NCBI GenBank assembly: GCA_038396625.1
Contig: CP121688.1
Location: 2,852,001 to 2,916,000, forward strand
Source of the DNA: G038396625 sp038396625
Lineage (GTDB): Bacteria > Bacillota > Clostridia > Peptostreptococcales > Thermotaleaceae
Length of the DNA: 64,000 nucleotides
Reading direction: 5' to 3'
Shown: positions 47,470-55,234 of the stretch, piece after piece
Layout: each line of letters opens with the position of its first letter
How positions within the stretch are numbered: the first letter of the stretch is position 1
Made by a program: the position numbers and the translations under genes
The notes under the pieces: generated by a model
Database searches by the model: none
What the model was told of the DNA's origin: nothing
What the model saw: the letters and a program-made list of their open reading frames with translations, nothing else

Positions 47470-48807
47470 TTATCGAAGACCTAATAAAGTAGAAGCTATC
47501 GAAAAATATACAAATAATGAAACAGCATCTACAATTGTAGTAATCATAGGACTAGCCATAATCGCAGGATCCAACTTAAATCTTCTTGCAATAATCGGTA
47601 ATGTTCCACCCACGATTTTAGCCAATATAACCACAATAAATAGTGTTGCACATACAGTCATCGCAATATTTAACTCTACACTCTGAAAGTAAAATAAGCG
47701 AATAAAATTGATAAGCGATAATATAATACCCACAAGAGAGCTTACCCTAAGTTCCTTCCAAATGACTTTTGAAATATCCTCGAGTTCAATTTCTCCTAAT
47801 GCCATCCCTCTGATAATCAAGGTTGATGATTGGGCACCTGCATTTCCACCTGTCCCCATCAGCATCGGCATGAAAGCTGCAAGCGCTACAACAGATTGTA
47901 AAACATCTTCAAAACTTTTAATAATACTTCCTGTGAAAATGGCGGAAATCATTAACGCCAGCAACCAACCGATCCTTTTCTTGGCCAATACAAAAACACT
48001 TGTTTCTAAATATTCCTCTTCGGAAGGTTCCATGGCTGCCATCTTATGAAAGTCCTCTGTATTTTCCTGTTCAATTACGTCCACAATATCATCTATTGTA
48101 ATAATACCAATCAATCTTTCTTCCTTATCTACTACTGGCAAGGCAATAAATCCATATTTTCGAAACACATGGGCGATGGCTTCTTGATCATCATGGGTAT
48201 TAACACTAATTACACCCTTATCCATAATTTCGCCAACAGTTTTAGAGTCATCACTAATAACTAATTTTCTTAAAGAAGCAATCCCCTCTAACTTACGATT
48301 TGCATTCATCACATAGCAAGTATAGATGGTTTCCTTGTCAATTGCAATTCTCTTGATATATTCTAAAGCATGCTTTACTGTCATTTCTTTTTTCAAGCCC
48401 ACATACTCAATAGTCATCAAGCTACCTGCAGAATCAGCAGGATATTTTAAAAACTGATTAATGAGTCGTCGTTCTTCTTCCTTTGTATTCTTTAATATTT
48501 TTTTCACAATCGTAGCAGGTAATTCTTCTATCAAGTCAATCATATCATCAAAAAATAATTCATCCATGATATGATCTATTTCTCGATCTGTAATGGCATT
48601 AATAATATGTTGTTGATATTCATTGGATAAATTGGCAAAAACCTCTACAGAAATATCCTTAGGCAACATTCTAAAAAGTATCACTGCATTGGCTGTTTCT
48701 AGTTCTTCTAAAAGCTCCGCAATATCTATGGCGTTTAATTCTACCACTTCTTCACGTGCTTTGGCGTATTTTTTTTCATCCATCAATTCAATAATAACAT
48801 CCTTCAT
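47470..48807 (-). CDS. mgtE: Magnesium channel/transporter MgtE
   Basis: This 445-residue protein has the MgtE N domain (about 10-125), two CBS domains (about 130-250; GEIMDKGVISVNTHDDQEAI, GIITIDDIVDVIEQENTED) and five helices at the C-terminus with pore motif MPMLMGTGGNAGAQSSTLII and the final helix Asp (SPMITTIVDAVSLFVYFSIA). Mg2+ binding to N and CBS domains closes the channel. The gene is preceded by GGAGGAGTTGG and, further upstream, an M-box riboswitch and a candidate leader peptide gene. Confidence 0.96.
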   Translation of the reverse strand: MKDVIIELMDEKKYAKAREEVVELNAIDIAELLEELETANAVILFRMLPKDISVEVFANLSNEYQQHIINAITDREIDHIMDELFFDDMIDLIEELPATIVKKILKNTKEEERRLINQFLKYPADSAGSLMTIEYVGLKKEMTVKHALEYIKRIAIDKETIYTCYVMNANRKLEGIASLRKLVISDDSKTVGEIMDKGVISVNTHDDQEAIAHVFRKYGFIALPVVDKEERLIGIITIDDIVDVIEQENTEDFHKMAAMEPSEEEYLETSVFVLAKKRIGWLLALMISAIFTGSIIKSFEDVLQSVVALAAFMPMLMGTGGNAGAQSSTLIIRGMALGEIELEDISKVIWKELRVSSLVGIILSLINFIRLFYFQSVELNIAMTVCATLFIVVILAKIVGGTLPIIARRFKLDPAIMASPMITTIVDAVSLFVYFSIASTLLGLR

Positions 48808-48819
48808 TCCAACTCCTCC

Positions 48820-48918
48820 TTAGAAGAGCCATATGTACCCTAGGATGGTCATGGCTCTTTTTATCATATTAAGCTTTTGGTTTCTCTGCCTCGGCAAAGG
48901 ACTCGAATCCACAACCAT
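48820..48918 (-). CDS. Candidate leader peptide ORF (MgtL-like PLPR motif) upstream of mgtE
   Basis: Between the M-box terminator and mgtE lies a 32-codon frame with ATG at 48918, AAAGG 6 nt upstream, and its TAA directly before the mgtE ribosome site. The peptide is MVVDSSPLPRQRNQKLNM followed by a hydrophobic end IKRAMTILGYIWLF. The segment D-x-x-PLPR-x-R-x(2-3)-KL resembles the proline-rich MgtL leader of enterobacterial mgtA, which I recall as containing PLPRRR; in that system translation of the leader senses low Mg2+ through ribosome stalling or destabilisation. The 3' part also codes a hairpin just before the mgtE ribosome site. It could be chance: the frame is short and untested. Confidence 0.5.
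   Translation of the reverse strand: MVVDSSPLPRQRNQKLNMIKRAMTILGYIWLF
48824..48859 (-). promoter_or_regulatory. Hairpin just upstream of the mgtE ribosome site
   Basis: AAGAGCCAT (RNA 5' arm, 48851-48859) pairs with ATGGCTCTT (48824-48832) around an 18-nt loop. The 3' arm ends 5 nt before GGAGGAG and lies within the candidate leader ORF, so ribosomes reading that ORF would open it. On the plus strand it would look like a terminator, but no plus-strand gene precedes it. Confidence 0.55.
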
Positions 48919-48948
48919 CACCAACCTTTCAATGTATTTTTCCCAAAC

Positions 48949-49140
48949 AAAAAAACTCTACTCAACAGTAGAGAAAAAATTTCCCTTCTATGTTGAGCTT
49001 TAGCACTATTGAGCTTTGACATCCGTCAGCTGTATTAAATATAACCTTGTCGATCATATTTGCTAACCCATTGGTGTCTTTCGACATTTCTGGGCAACAG
49101 CGTATATCTCAAATAGGAGCCTCACCTAACACGATAACTT
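48949..49140 (-). promoter_or_regulatory. M-box (ykoK-type) magnesium riboswitch with terminator
   Basis: The minus strand has all core M-box blocks in order: GTTAGGTGAGGCTCCT, GATATACGCTG, TTGCCCAGAAATGTCGAAAG, ACACCAATGGGT, and near the 3' end GTCAAAGCTCAATAGTGCTA. The expression platform is CTCTACT-GTTG-AGTAGAG with TTTTTTT (48949-48973). CTCAACA at the aptamer 3' edge (near 48989-48995) can pair with TGTTGAG inside the terminator stem, giving an antiterminator. High Mg2+ should favour termination and lower mgtE expression. Confidence 0.95.
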
Positions 49141-49156
49141 ATTCAATACATTTCTC

Positions 49157-49185
49157 ATTATATTGTATATTACTCTATTTTTCAA
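49157..49185 (-). promoter_or_regulatory. Promoter of the M-box/mgtE transcript
   Basis: TTGAAA (49180-49185), 17-nt spacer, TATAAT (49157-49162). The start would be near 49150, 10 nt before the aptamer. A 13-base dyad GTGTTC-A-GAACAC (49186-49198) touches the -35 box and may be an operator. Confidence 0.85.
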
Positions 49186-49260
49186 GTGTTCAGAACACCT
49201 TATTTAAAAATGTACACATAATACCTTGTTAAAAATATATAAGATTTTTCATATTTTATA

Positions 49261-49289
49261 TTGACGAATGCTTTTTTTGATAGTAAAAT
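49261..49289 (+). promoter_or_regulatory. Promoter of the T-box/ilvD transcript
   Basis: TTGACG (49261-49266), 17-nt spacer, TAAAAT (49284-49289). Start near 49296, about 35 nt before the T-box stem I. Confidence 0.85.
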
Positions 49290-49329
49290 GAATTTATTCA
49301 ATTCAAAAAAATATAACAATAGTTATGAT

Positions 49330-49612
49330 GGAGAGAAAAATACTATTTTTTAACTTCAGAGAGCTGATGTTTGGTGAAAATCAGTGTTAAAACAGTATAG
49401 AATAATCACTCTTGAACTGCCGCGTTGAAATAGATCTTCAGAGTAAACAAGGCCGGGATTTGTGCCACCGTTATATGGCTAGGGTTACAAGGAAGTTCCT
49501 TTGACCTGAAGAGATAATTCATGAGAATGAATTGTAAATTAGGGTGGTACCACGGGTAAATCTCTCGTCCCTAGGATATAAATGATTGTGTCCTAGGGAT
49601 GGGAGATTTCTT
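49330..49612 (+). promoter_or_regulatory. T-box leader controlling ilvD
   Basis: Stem I elements CAGAGAGCTGATG and TTTGGTGAAAATCAG, the specifier region GAATAATCACTCTTGAACTGC, and the T-box AGGGTGGTACCACGG (49541-49555) are all clear. The terminator (49558-49610) pairs AAATCTC..TCCCTAGGA with TCCTAGGGA..GAGATTT, followed by CTTTATTT. In specifier position I read ATC (49404-49406), an isoleucine codon, which fits a branched-chain synthesis gene; CTC (Leu) is a less likely choice. Uncharged tRNA would favour antitermination and ilvD expression. Confidence 0.94.
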
Positions 49613-49709
49613 TATTTCCCTAATCTCTTGATGACATAAATTCCAAGCTATATGTTGCTTAGTACAAAATATATATTATGCAATGTACAAAATCAAAGGA
49701 GGCAATTTT

Positions 49710-51368
49710 ATGAGAAGTGATATCGTAAAAAAAGGTACAAAAGGTGCCCCCGCTCGATCATTGTTTTATGGAATGGGGTATACACGGGAAGAAATTGATA
49801 AACCCCTCATCGGTATTGTGAATGCACAAAATGAAATCATCGCTGGTCATATGCATCTTGACAGAATTGCAGAGGCTGCAAAAATGGGGGTTGCTATGGC
49901 AGGTGGTACCCCTATAGAATTTCCAGCCATCGGTATTTGTGATGGTATTGCCATGGGCCATCAAGGCATGAAATATCCTCTTGCCAGCAGAGAATTGATC
50001 GCTGATTCTATCGAAGCTATGGCGATGGCTCACGGTTTTGATGGACTTGTACTAATTCCAAATTGCGACAAAATCGTACCTGGGATGCTTATGGCCGCTG
50101 CGAGACTTAACATTCCTTCTGTAGTTGTAAGCGGTGGACCCATGAGAGCAGGAGAGCACAATGGTGAAGTGCTAGATTTTAGCAGTATTATTGAAAAAGT
50201 AGGTGCTTTTCAAAATCATCAAATTACAGAAAGTGAATTAGAAGAAGTAGCTCAAAAAGCTTGTCCCGGATGCGGCTCTTGTTCAGGACTCTTCACAGCA
50301 AATAGCATGAACTGTTTAACAGAAGTATTAGGAATGGGGCTTCCTTATAATGGTACAGCTATGGCTCATTCTGGGGAAAGAATTCAGCTGGCAAAATATG
50401 CAGGGATGCAAGTAATGGCGTGTGTCAAAAATGATATCAAACCTTTAGATATCCTTACACTAGATGCCTTCAAAAACGCCATTACCGTAGATATGGCCAT
50501 GGCAGGCTCTTCAAACACCGTGCTTCATTTACCTGCTATTGCCCACGAAGCAGGCATTTCATTAAAACTTGAATTATTTGATGAAATCAGCCAAAAAACA
50601 CCTTATTTAACCAAACTTAGCCCAAGTGGTTCTCATCATATGGAGGATCTTCACCTTGCTGGAGGTATTCCTGCTCTAATGAATGAACTTGCTAAAAAGG
50701 GATTGATTGTAGAAGAACAACTCACTGTTACAGGACAAACAGCAGGAGAAAATATCAAGGATCGCGTTGTAAAAAACGATAACGTAATTCGTTCTATTGA
50801 CAATCCTTATAGAAATAGAGGGGGATTAGCCATATTACGAGGTAATTTAGCTCCAGATGGTGCAGTAGTAAAGGAATCTGCCGTAGCGGAAGAAATGTTG
50901 AAGCATGAAGGACCTGCGAAGGTATATGGTTCCGAAGAAGAAGCTGTACAAGCCATCTTTGACGGGAAGATTCAAAAAGGAGATGTAGTGGTTATTCGCT
51001 ATGAAGGTCCTAAGGGTGGACCAGGTATGAGAGAAATGCTCTCTCCGACTTCTGCCATTGCAGGTATGGGCTTAGATAAGGATGTTGCACTTTTAACTGA
51101 TGGCAGATTTTCTGGAGCTACACGGGGTGCCGCCATCGGCCATATTTCTCCCGAAGCTGCAGAAGGTGGCCCACTGGCGCTCGTACAAAACGGTGATATC
51201 ATTCATATTGATATTACAAATAAAAAGCTTGACGTTAAATTAAGTGACGAAGAACTGTCAAAACGCAGAGAAAACTTTGTAAAACCAGAGCCTAAGATCA
51301 CAAAGGGATATTTAGCAAGATATGCCAAGTTAGTGACCTCAGCTAATACCGGAGCTGTCTTAAAGTAA
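49710..51368 (+). CDS. ilvD: Dihydroxy-acid dehydratase
   Basis: The 552-residue iron-sulfur enzyme makes the 2-keto acids for valine, isoleucine and leucine. Motifs are NAQNEIIAGHMHLDRIAEAA, LVLIPNCDKIVPGMLMAAAR, ACPGCGSCSGLFTANSMNCL, and near the end VALLTDGRFSGATRGAAIGH; three cysteines for the cluster are seen in these blocks. The ATG at 49710 follows AAAGGAGGCAATTT; the upstream nine-codon extension lacks a site. It stands alone without other ilv genes in the window and is regulated by the T-box. Confidence 0.97.
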   Translation: MRSDIVKKGTKGAPARSLFYGMGYTREEIDKPLIGIVNAQNEIIAGHMHLDRIAEAAKMGVAMAGGTPIEFPAIGICDGIAMGHQGMKYPLASRELIADSIEAMAMAHGFDGLVLIPNCDKIVPGMLMAAARLNIPSVVVSGGPMRAGEHNGEVLDFSSIIEKVGAFQNHQITESELEEVAQKACPGCGSCSGLFTANSMNCLTEVLGMGLPYNGTAMAHSGERIQLAKYAGMQVMACVKNDIKPLDILTLDAFKNAITVDMAMAGSSNTVLHLPAIAHEAGISLKLELFDEISQKTPYLTKLSPSGSHHMEDLHLAGGIPALMNELAKKGLIVEEQLTVTGQTAGENIKDRVVKNDNVIRSIDNPYRNRGGLAILRGNLAPDGAVVKESAVAEEMLKHEGPAKVYGSEEEAVQAIFDGKIQKGDVVVIRYEGPKGGPGMREMLSPTSAIAGMGLDKDVALLTDGRFSGATRGAAIGHISPEAAEGGPLALVQNGDIIHIDITNKKLDVKLSDEELSKRRENFVKPEPKITKGYLARYAKLVTSANTGAVLK

Positions 51369-51395
51369 TGCTTGTTATGATATATTAGGAATATA

Positions 51396-51435
51396 AAGGG
51401 ATTGTACCATCGACTGGTCAATCCCTTCTCTTTTA
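51396..51435 (+). terminator. Terminator between ilvD and psd
   Basis: AAGGGATTG (51396-51404) pairs with CAATCCCTT (51419-51427) and is followed by CTCTTTTATT. It lies between convergent genes and can serve ilvD. Confidence 0.8.
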
Positions 51436-52335
51436 TTGGTTTACAATTCTTTTTCCTAAAGTTTCTCCCATATTTGCCTTTGTTTCTATACCTTTTTGGG
51501 TATTATAAACGATATCCTCGTCAATTTTTACTTTGTTTTTTTTCAGAAATAATATAACCGTTGAACCACCAAATTTAAAATATCCTTTTTCTCCACCCTT
51601 TTTTACATGTTTATCAGGAATATAAGTTTGTATAATGGAGCCGACACAGGTCGCGCCCACTTCTACAAATACAATCTCTCCAAAATGATCAGATCGAAAA
51701 AAAGTAATTTCTCTTTTATTTCGGCAATATATATCCGTAAGCTTCCCCAACGCCATCGGATTGACAGAATAGTATTGGCCTTTAATTTGTTTCGACGTCC
51801 CTGGCACACCGCTGTCAGGAAAGTGAAAACGATGGTAGTCTGCAGGACATAATCTTACTATAATGCAAGTACCTTCTTCATAGTTTCTTGCTAATTCATT
51901 ATCTTGAAAAAGTTCTTCCAACTTATAAAAATTTCCCTTTATTTGTACCATACGATTCATGTCAATATTCTCATAAGCCAAGACTCTTCCATCCGCTGGG
52001 GAAATGAGCTGTTCACAATCCTTTGATATGGGCCTTGCTGTTTCTTTAAGTTTTCGTGCAAAAAAATCGTTAAAATTCTCATAATCATAGATATTTTCTC
52101 TGTCTGCTTCTGTCATATCAATAGATAAATTTTCTACAAATTTCTTTATCTTCCTTTTACTCCAAGACATATCTTGTAACTTACCATATAGAAATGAAAA
52201 AACCTTTTTTTTCACCAATAGTTCCAATAAGGTATTCCCTTGCTTTGTATCATAAATCCATTTTAAAAATCTTTCTCCTGCCACAACTTCTTTTTTCTTT
52301 TCTCCAGTTTTTCTATCTATATAATAAATATCCAT
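51433..52335 (-). CDS. psd: Phosphatidylserine decarboxylase
   Basis: This 300-residue enzyme makes phosphatidylethanolamine. The conserved YENFNDFFARKLKETARPIS and LISPADGRVLAYENI blocks, the His in CPADYHRFHFPDSG and VEVGATCVGSI are present. The self-cleavage site is FGGST near the C-terminus; the Ser becomes the pyruvoyl group of the alpha chain. The ATG at 52335 is preferred over a TTG two codons upstream. It is a single gene here without a neighbouring pssA. Confidence 0.94.
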   Translation of the reverse strand: MDIYYIDRKTGEKKKEVVAGERFLKWIYDTKQGNTLLELLVKKKVFSFLYGKLQDMSWSKRKIKKFVENLSIDMTEADRENIYDYENFNDFFARKLKETARPISKDCEQLISPADGRVLAYENIDMNRMVQIKGNFYKLEELFQDNELARNYEEGTCIIVRLCPADYHRFHFPDSGVPGTSKQIKGQYYSVNPMALGKLTDIYCRNKREITFFRSDHFGEIVFVEVGATCVGSIIQTYIPDKHVKKGGEKGYFKFGGSTVILFLKKNKVKIDEDIVYNTQKGIETKANMGETLGKRIVNQ

Positions 52336-52380
52336 TATCAATCGTCCCTATCTATATTATTTATTCTGATTCATTTTACC

Positions 52381-52429
52381 ACAGAACAAAACAAAACTCC
52401 ATCTCAGCTTTGTGAGATAGAGTTTTGTT
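52381..52429 (-). terminator. Terminator after the YfcC transporter gene
   Basis: AACAAAACTCTATCTC pairs with GAGATGGAGTTTTGTT (one mismatch as G-T), followed by TTGTTCTG on the minus strand, right after the yfcC-type gene stop. Confidence 0.85.
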
Positions 52430-52433
52430 GATA

Positions 52434-53840
52434 TTAGTTCCAACCAATTAAGGTTGCCACTGCTACAGCAATCGTACCAACGACAGTCCACATCAAGAAT
52501 AAAGGTGCTACGAATTTTACCCACTTTTCATAAGGTACCTTTGCAACGCCTAAAACAGCCATCAATACACCTGACGTAGGAATAATAATATTTGAAAAAC
52601 CATCACCATATTGGTAAGCTGATACAGCAACTTGTCGTGTAACCCCCACAACATCAGCCATTGGCGCCATCAAAGGCATAACGATCATTGCTTGTCCCGA
52701 CCCAGACGGTACCACAAAGTTAAAAATAAGATTTGCTAAAAACATACCAATAGCAGAGAATACAGGTGCTACCTTTGTCAATGGTATGGTCATATAGTAA
52801 ATAATAGAATGAATGACATTTCCTTCTGTTAACACAAGGGTTATCGCACTTGCAAATCCTATGATCAAGGCACCATATACCATACTCTGTGCCCCTTTAA
52901 TAAAAGATTTTGCCATATCATCTGGCTGCATTTTTGCTACAAGACCACTTACTAAAGCAACCGCCAACATCATTGCACTTAAATAATCAAGACCCCATTT
53001 TAATTTATAAGAACCGTATGCATACACTACAAATCCAATCGTTAAAGTTATAAGTACCAACCCATGTCCTAGTTTAAAGTCCTGACTAGCTGCTTCTCTA
53101 TTTGATTCATCTCCCCAAGTTATTTCCTCAAACACACTATTTTTAGGATCTTCTTGAAGCTTTTTAGCATAACGATAAGTATACCATGCTGTTACAGCAA
53201 AAAGTGCTGCCCACACAACAGACCTAAGTCCAAATCCTGATAATAAAGGAAGTCCTGCAATGGTTTGACCTAATATGGTATTAAAAGGTCCCATAGGGGA
53301 TGAAGCAAATCCTGAATATGCACCTAAATACATAATCGAAATCCCTACCATCGGATCTAATTTTAGCTTTTTGGCTAAAGCTACTCCAATAGGAATAAAT
53401 GCAATCGCTGCATTTACCACAATCCCTAAAGCCCCTAACACAGACATCATCATCATAACAATCGGAATTACCAAGAGGGCCTTTTTTTGTAATTTATTAA
53501 TAGACATATTAATAGCTGCATCAATTGCCCCTGTATCATTAATAATTTGGAAGAATCCTCCCACTAAGAATGTCAAGAAGATTACTGCTGCCCCTTTATT
53601 CATTCCCTTGGGAATTGCCAATAGAAAATCTCCTATGCCTACCGGTGTTCTTTCCATGAAATGAAAGGCTGTAGGATCTATGGCATTTTTCCCGGTAGCA
53701 GGATCGGTTACCATATCATATTGCCCTGCTGGCACAATATATGTCGCAATTGCAGCTAATATTACAAACATCATAACTAGCGTATAAGTATTTGGAATTT
53801 TAATTCCTTTTTTCTCTTTTTTTACAGCTTTTACACTCAT
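52434..53840 (-). CDS. YfcC family transporter
   Basis: This 468-residue membrane protein of the YfcC / C4-dicarboxylate anaerobic carrier group has about 12 helices. PNTYTLVMMFVILAAIATYI-VPAGQYD at the N-terminus, FSSPMGPFNT-like ASSPMGPFNTILGQTIAGLP and NFVVPSGSGQAMIVMPLMAP are family marks. Related carriers move basic or dipeptide-like compounds or carboxylates. It is cotranscribed with an M20 amidohydrolase (35-nt gap) under a sigma-54 promoter, so it probably imports an acylated amino acid or small peptide that the hydrolase cleaves. Confidence 0.9.
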   Translation of the reverse strand: MSVKAVKKEKKGIKIPNTYTLVMMFVILAAIATYIVPAGQYDMVTDPATGKNAIDPTAFHFMERTPVGIGDFLLAIPKGMNKGAAVIFLTFLVGGFFQIINDTGAIDAAINMSINKLQKKALLVIPIVMMMMSVLGALGIVVNAAIAFIPIGVALAKKLKLDPMVGISIMYLGAYSGFASSPMGPFNTILGQTIAGLPLLSGFGLRSVVWAALFAVTAWYTYRYAKKLQEDPKNSVFEEITWGDESNREAASQDFKLGHGLVLITLTIGFVVYAYGSYKLKWGLDYLSAMMLAVALVSGLVAKMQPDDMAKSFIKGAQSMVYGALIIGFASAITLVLTEGNVIHSIIYYMTIPLTKVAPVFSAIGMFLANLIFNFVVPSGSGQAMIVMPLMAPMADVVGVTRQVAVSAYQYGDGFSNIIIPTSGVLMAVLGVAKVPYEKWVKFVAPLFLMWTVVGTIAVAVATLIGWN

Positions 53841-53874
53841 TTTTATCCTCCTACTTTCCTTTTCTTTGTTTTCT

Positions 53875-54981
53875 TTATCCTAGTCTTTTTTGTGCTATAT
53901 TTTTTAGTATTTTTACTCCTAACGGCAGTGTCTCAAGGTTAAACGACATATTGGGGTGATGTAATCCGGGTGTTAGATCAGCTCCTAATCCAATATAAGC
54001 CGTCTTAATCTTTCTTTCTTTACTATAATAATGAAAGTCTTCTCCTCCTGTTGTAATAAGAGGAGCTAATGCTTGTCCTAATTCTTCTTCAATTGCACAG
54101 CGAGCAATCTCAACCATTTCATCATTATATTCTGCTGCTGGCACTCCCCCAATCAATTCAATCTTACCCTCTGCACCAATGGCTTTAGCACTATTGATGA
54201 TGGCATCCTTTGCCTTGGCAATCATTTCTTCCATAACCTCATTTGTTTGTGCTCTTAAATCCATAGCAATTTCTGCTTCATCCGGAATTAAATTTATGGT
54301 TTCTCCACCTGCATGCACCTTTGTAACTTTAATAGAGTGTGGTACTCCAGGATCAACGCGAATGGCATTGATTGCACTAACCACAAGCATCGCCGCATCT
54401 ACAGCATTGATTCCAAGATGTGGTCTGGCTCCATGAGCATTTAACCCTTTGATTTTTGCAATGATACGATAGCTTGCTCCATGAACCAAAGCAGGAGTCG
54501 CCTGTCCAATTCTCGTCTCTTGAATGGGGCGTAAATGAATTCCTACCATTTCCTCGACTCCATCAGCATACCCACTTTCAACCATACTTTGTGCTCCACC
54601 TAATACTTCTTCTGCTGGTTGAAATAACACAATCAACTGTCCTCTCGTGATACCTTCTTCAGCCATTTCCTTTGCTGTAGCCAATACCATGGCAGAATTG
54701 GCATCATGTCCACAAGCATGCACATTATACTTTTCTCCATCCTTCTCAAAGGACAATGCATCCATATCTGCACGCATTGCAAAAACAGGTCCAGCTACTC
54801 CACTATCTAGTTTTCCGACAACACCTGTTCCAGCAATTTTTTCTACTACTTCATATCCAAACTTTTTTAATTCTTCTGCAATAAATTTTGATGTTTCAAA
54901 CTCTTCAAATCCGACTTCTGGAATTGTATGAAGATAGTTATATACATTTTCTACATATGCTTTTGCCGTGTCCATTTCCAT
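53875..54981 (-). CDS. M20 family amidohydrolase
   Basis: This 368-residue metal-dependent hydrolase is related to N-acyl-L-amino acid and IAA-conjugate amidohydrolases. Metal and catalytic residues are visible in MRADMDALSFEK, VHACGHDANSAMVL, FQPAEEVLGGAQSM, VGIHLRP, and the C-terminal TTGGEDFHYYS and GLHHPNMSFN. AAGGAGATGAAGTA precedes the ATG. First gene of a two-gene operon with the YfcC transporter, controlled from the -24/-12 promoter at 55028-55043. The acyl substrate is not known. Confidence 0.93.
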   Translation of the reverse strand: MEMDTAKAYVENVYNYLHTIPEVGFEEFETSKFIAEELKKFGYEVVEKIAGTGVVGKLDSGVAGPVFAMRADMDALSFEKDGEKYNVHACGHDANSAMVLATAKEMAEEGITRGQLIVLFQPAEEVLGGAQSMVESGYADGVEEMVGIHLRPIQETRIGQATPALVHGASYRIIAKIKGLNAHGARPHLGINAVDAAMLVVSAINAIRVDPGVPHSIKVTKVHAGGETINLIPDEAEIAMDLRAQTNEVMEEMIAKAKDAIINSAKAIGAEGKIELIGGVPAAEYNDEMVEIARCAIEEELGQALAPLITTGGEDFHYYSKERKIKTAYIGLGADLTPGLHHPNMSFNLETLPLGVKILKNIAQKRLG

Positions 54982-55027
54982 TACTTCATCTCCTTATCAT
55001 TTTATGGGCCCATGTCCATAATTATAT

Positions 55028-55043
55028 TGCAAGTTTTGTGCCA
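55028..55043 (-). promoter_or_regulatory. Sigma-54 (-24/-12) promoter of the amidohydrolase-YfcC operon
   Basis: The minus strand reads TTGGCACAAAACTTGCA, with perfect TGGCAC (55038-55043), 5 nt and TTGCA (55028-55032). Start near 55017, about 36 nt before the hydrolase ATG. The next gene upstream encodes a sigma-54 activator in the same direction. Confidence 0.93.
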
Positions 55044-55068
55044 AATTTTATTATTTTAAGATTCTAGA

Positions 55069-55128
55069 AAATATATAGAATTTTCATTTAGTACAAATCT
55101 ATCTATCCTTTTAAAATTCTATATATTT
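55069..55128. promoter_or_regulatory. 16-bp inverted repeat, candidate activator-binding site
   Basis: AAATATATAGAATTTT (55069-55084) and its exact complement AAAATTCTATATATTT (55113-55128) flank 28 bp. They lie 26-85 bp upstream of the -24 box, a suitable place for the neighbouring sigma-54 activator. Its function is inferred from position. Confidence 0.55.
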
Positions 55129-55177
55129 ACTTCTATCAAGTAGACTTTTTATAATTATTTTTTAAAGGAAATATATT

Positions 55178-55234
55178 GCCAAATAAATAGCGGGATGATT
55201 GCGGGAACCTTCACCCCACTTCCATCCCGCTATT
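55178..55234 (-). terminator. Terminator after the sigma-54 activator gene
   Basis: AATAGCGGGAT pairs with ATCCCGCTATT (55224-55234 and 55186-55196), overlapping the stop codon and followed by TATTTGG on the minus strand. A second inner pairing (CCCGC with GTGGG) may shorten the loop. Confidence 0.75.

Noticed and set aside
48880..48915. tRNA-like T-arm (GTGGATTCGAGTCC) upstream of mgtE
   Set aside because: No acceptor, D or anticodon arms around it; the bases belong to the candidate leader peptide frame.
52194..52415. Open plus-strand frames antisense to psd and other genes
   Set aside because: Shadow frames of real minus-strand genes with no ribosome site or family resemblance.
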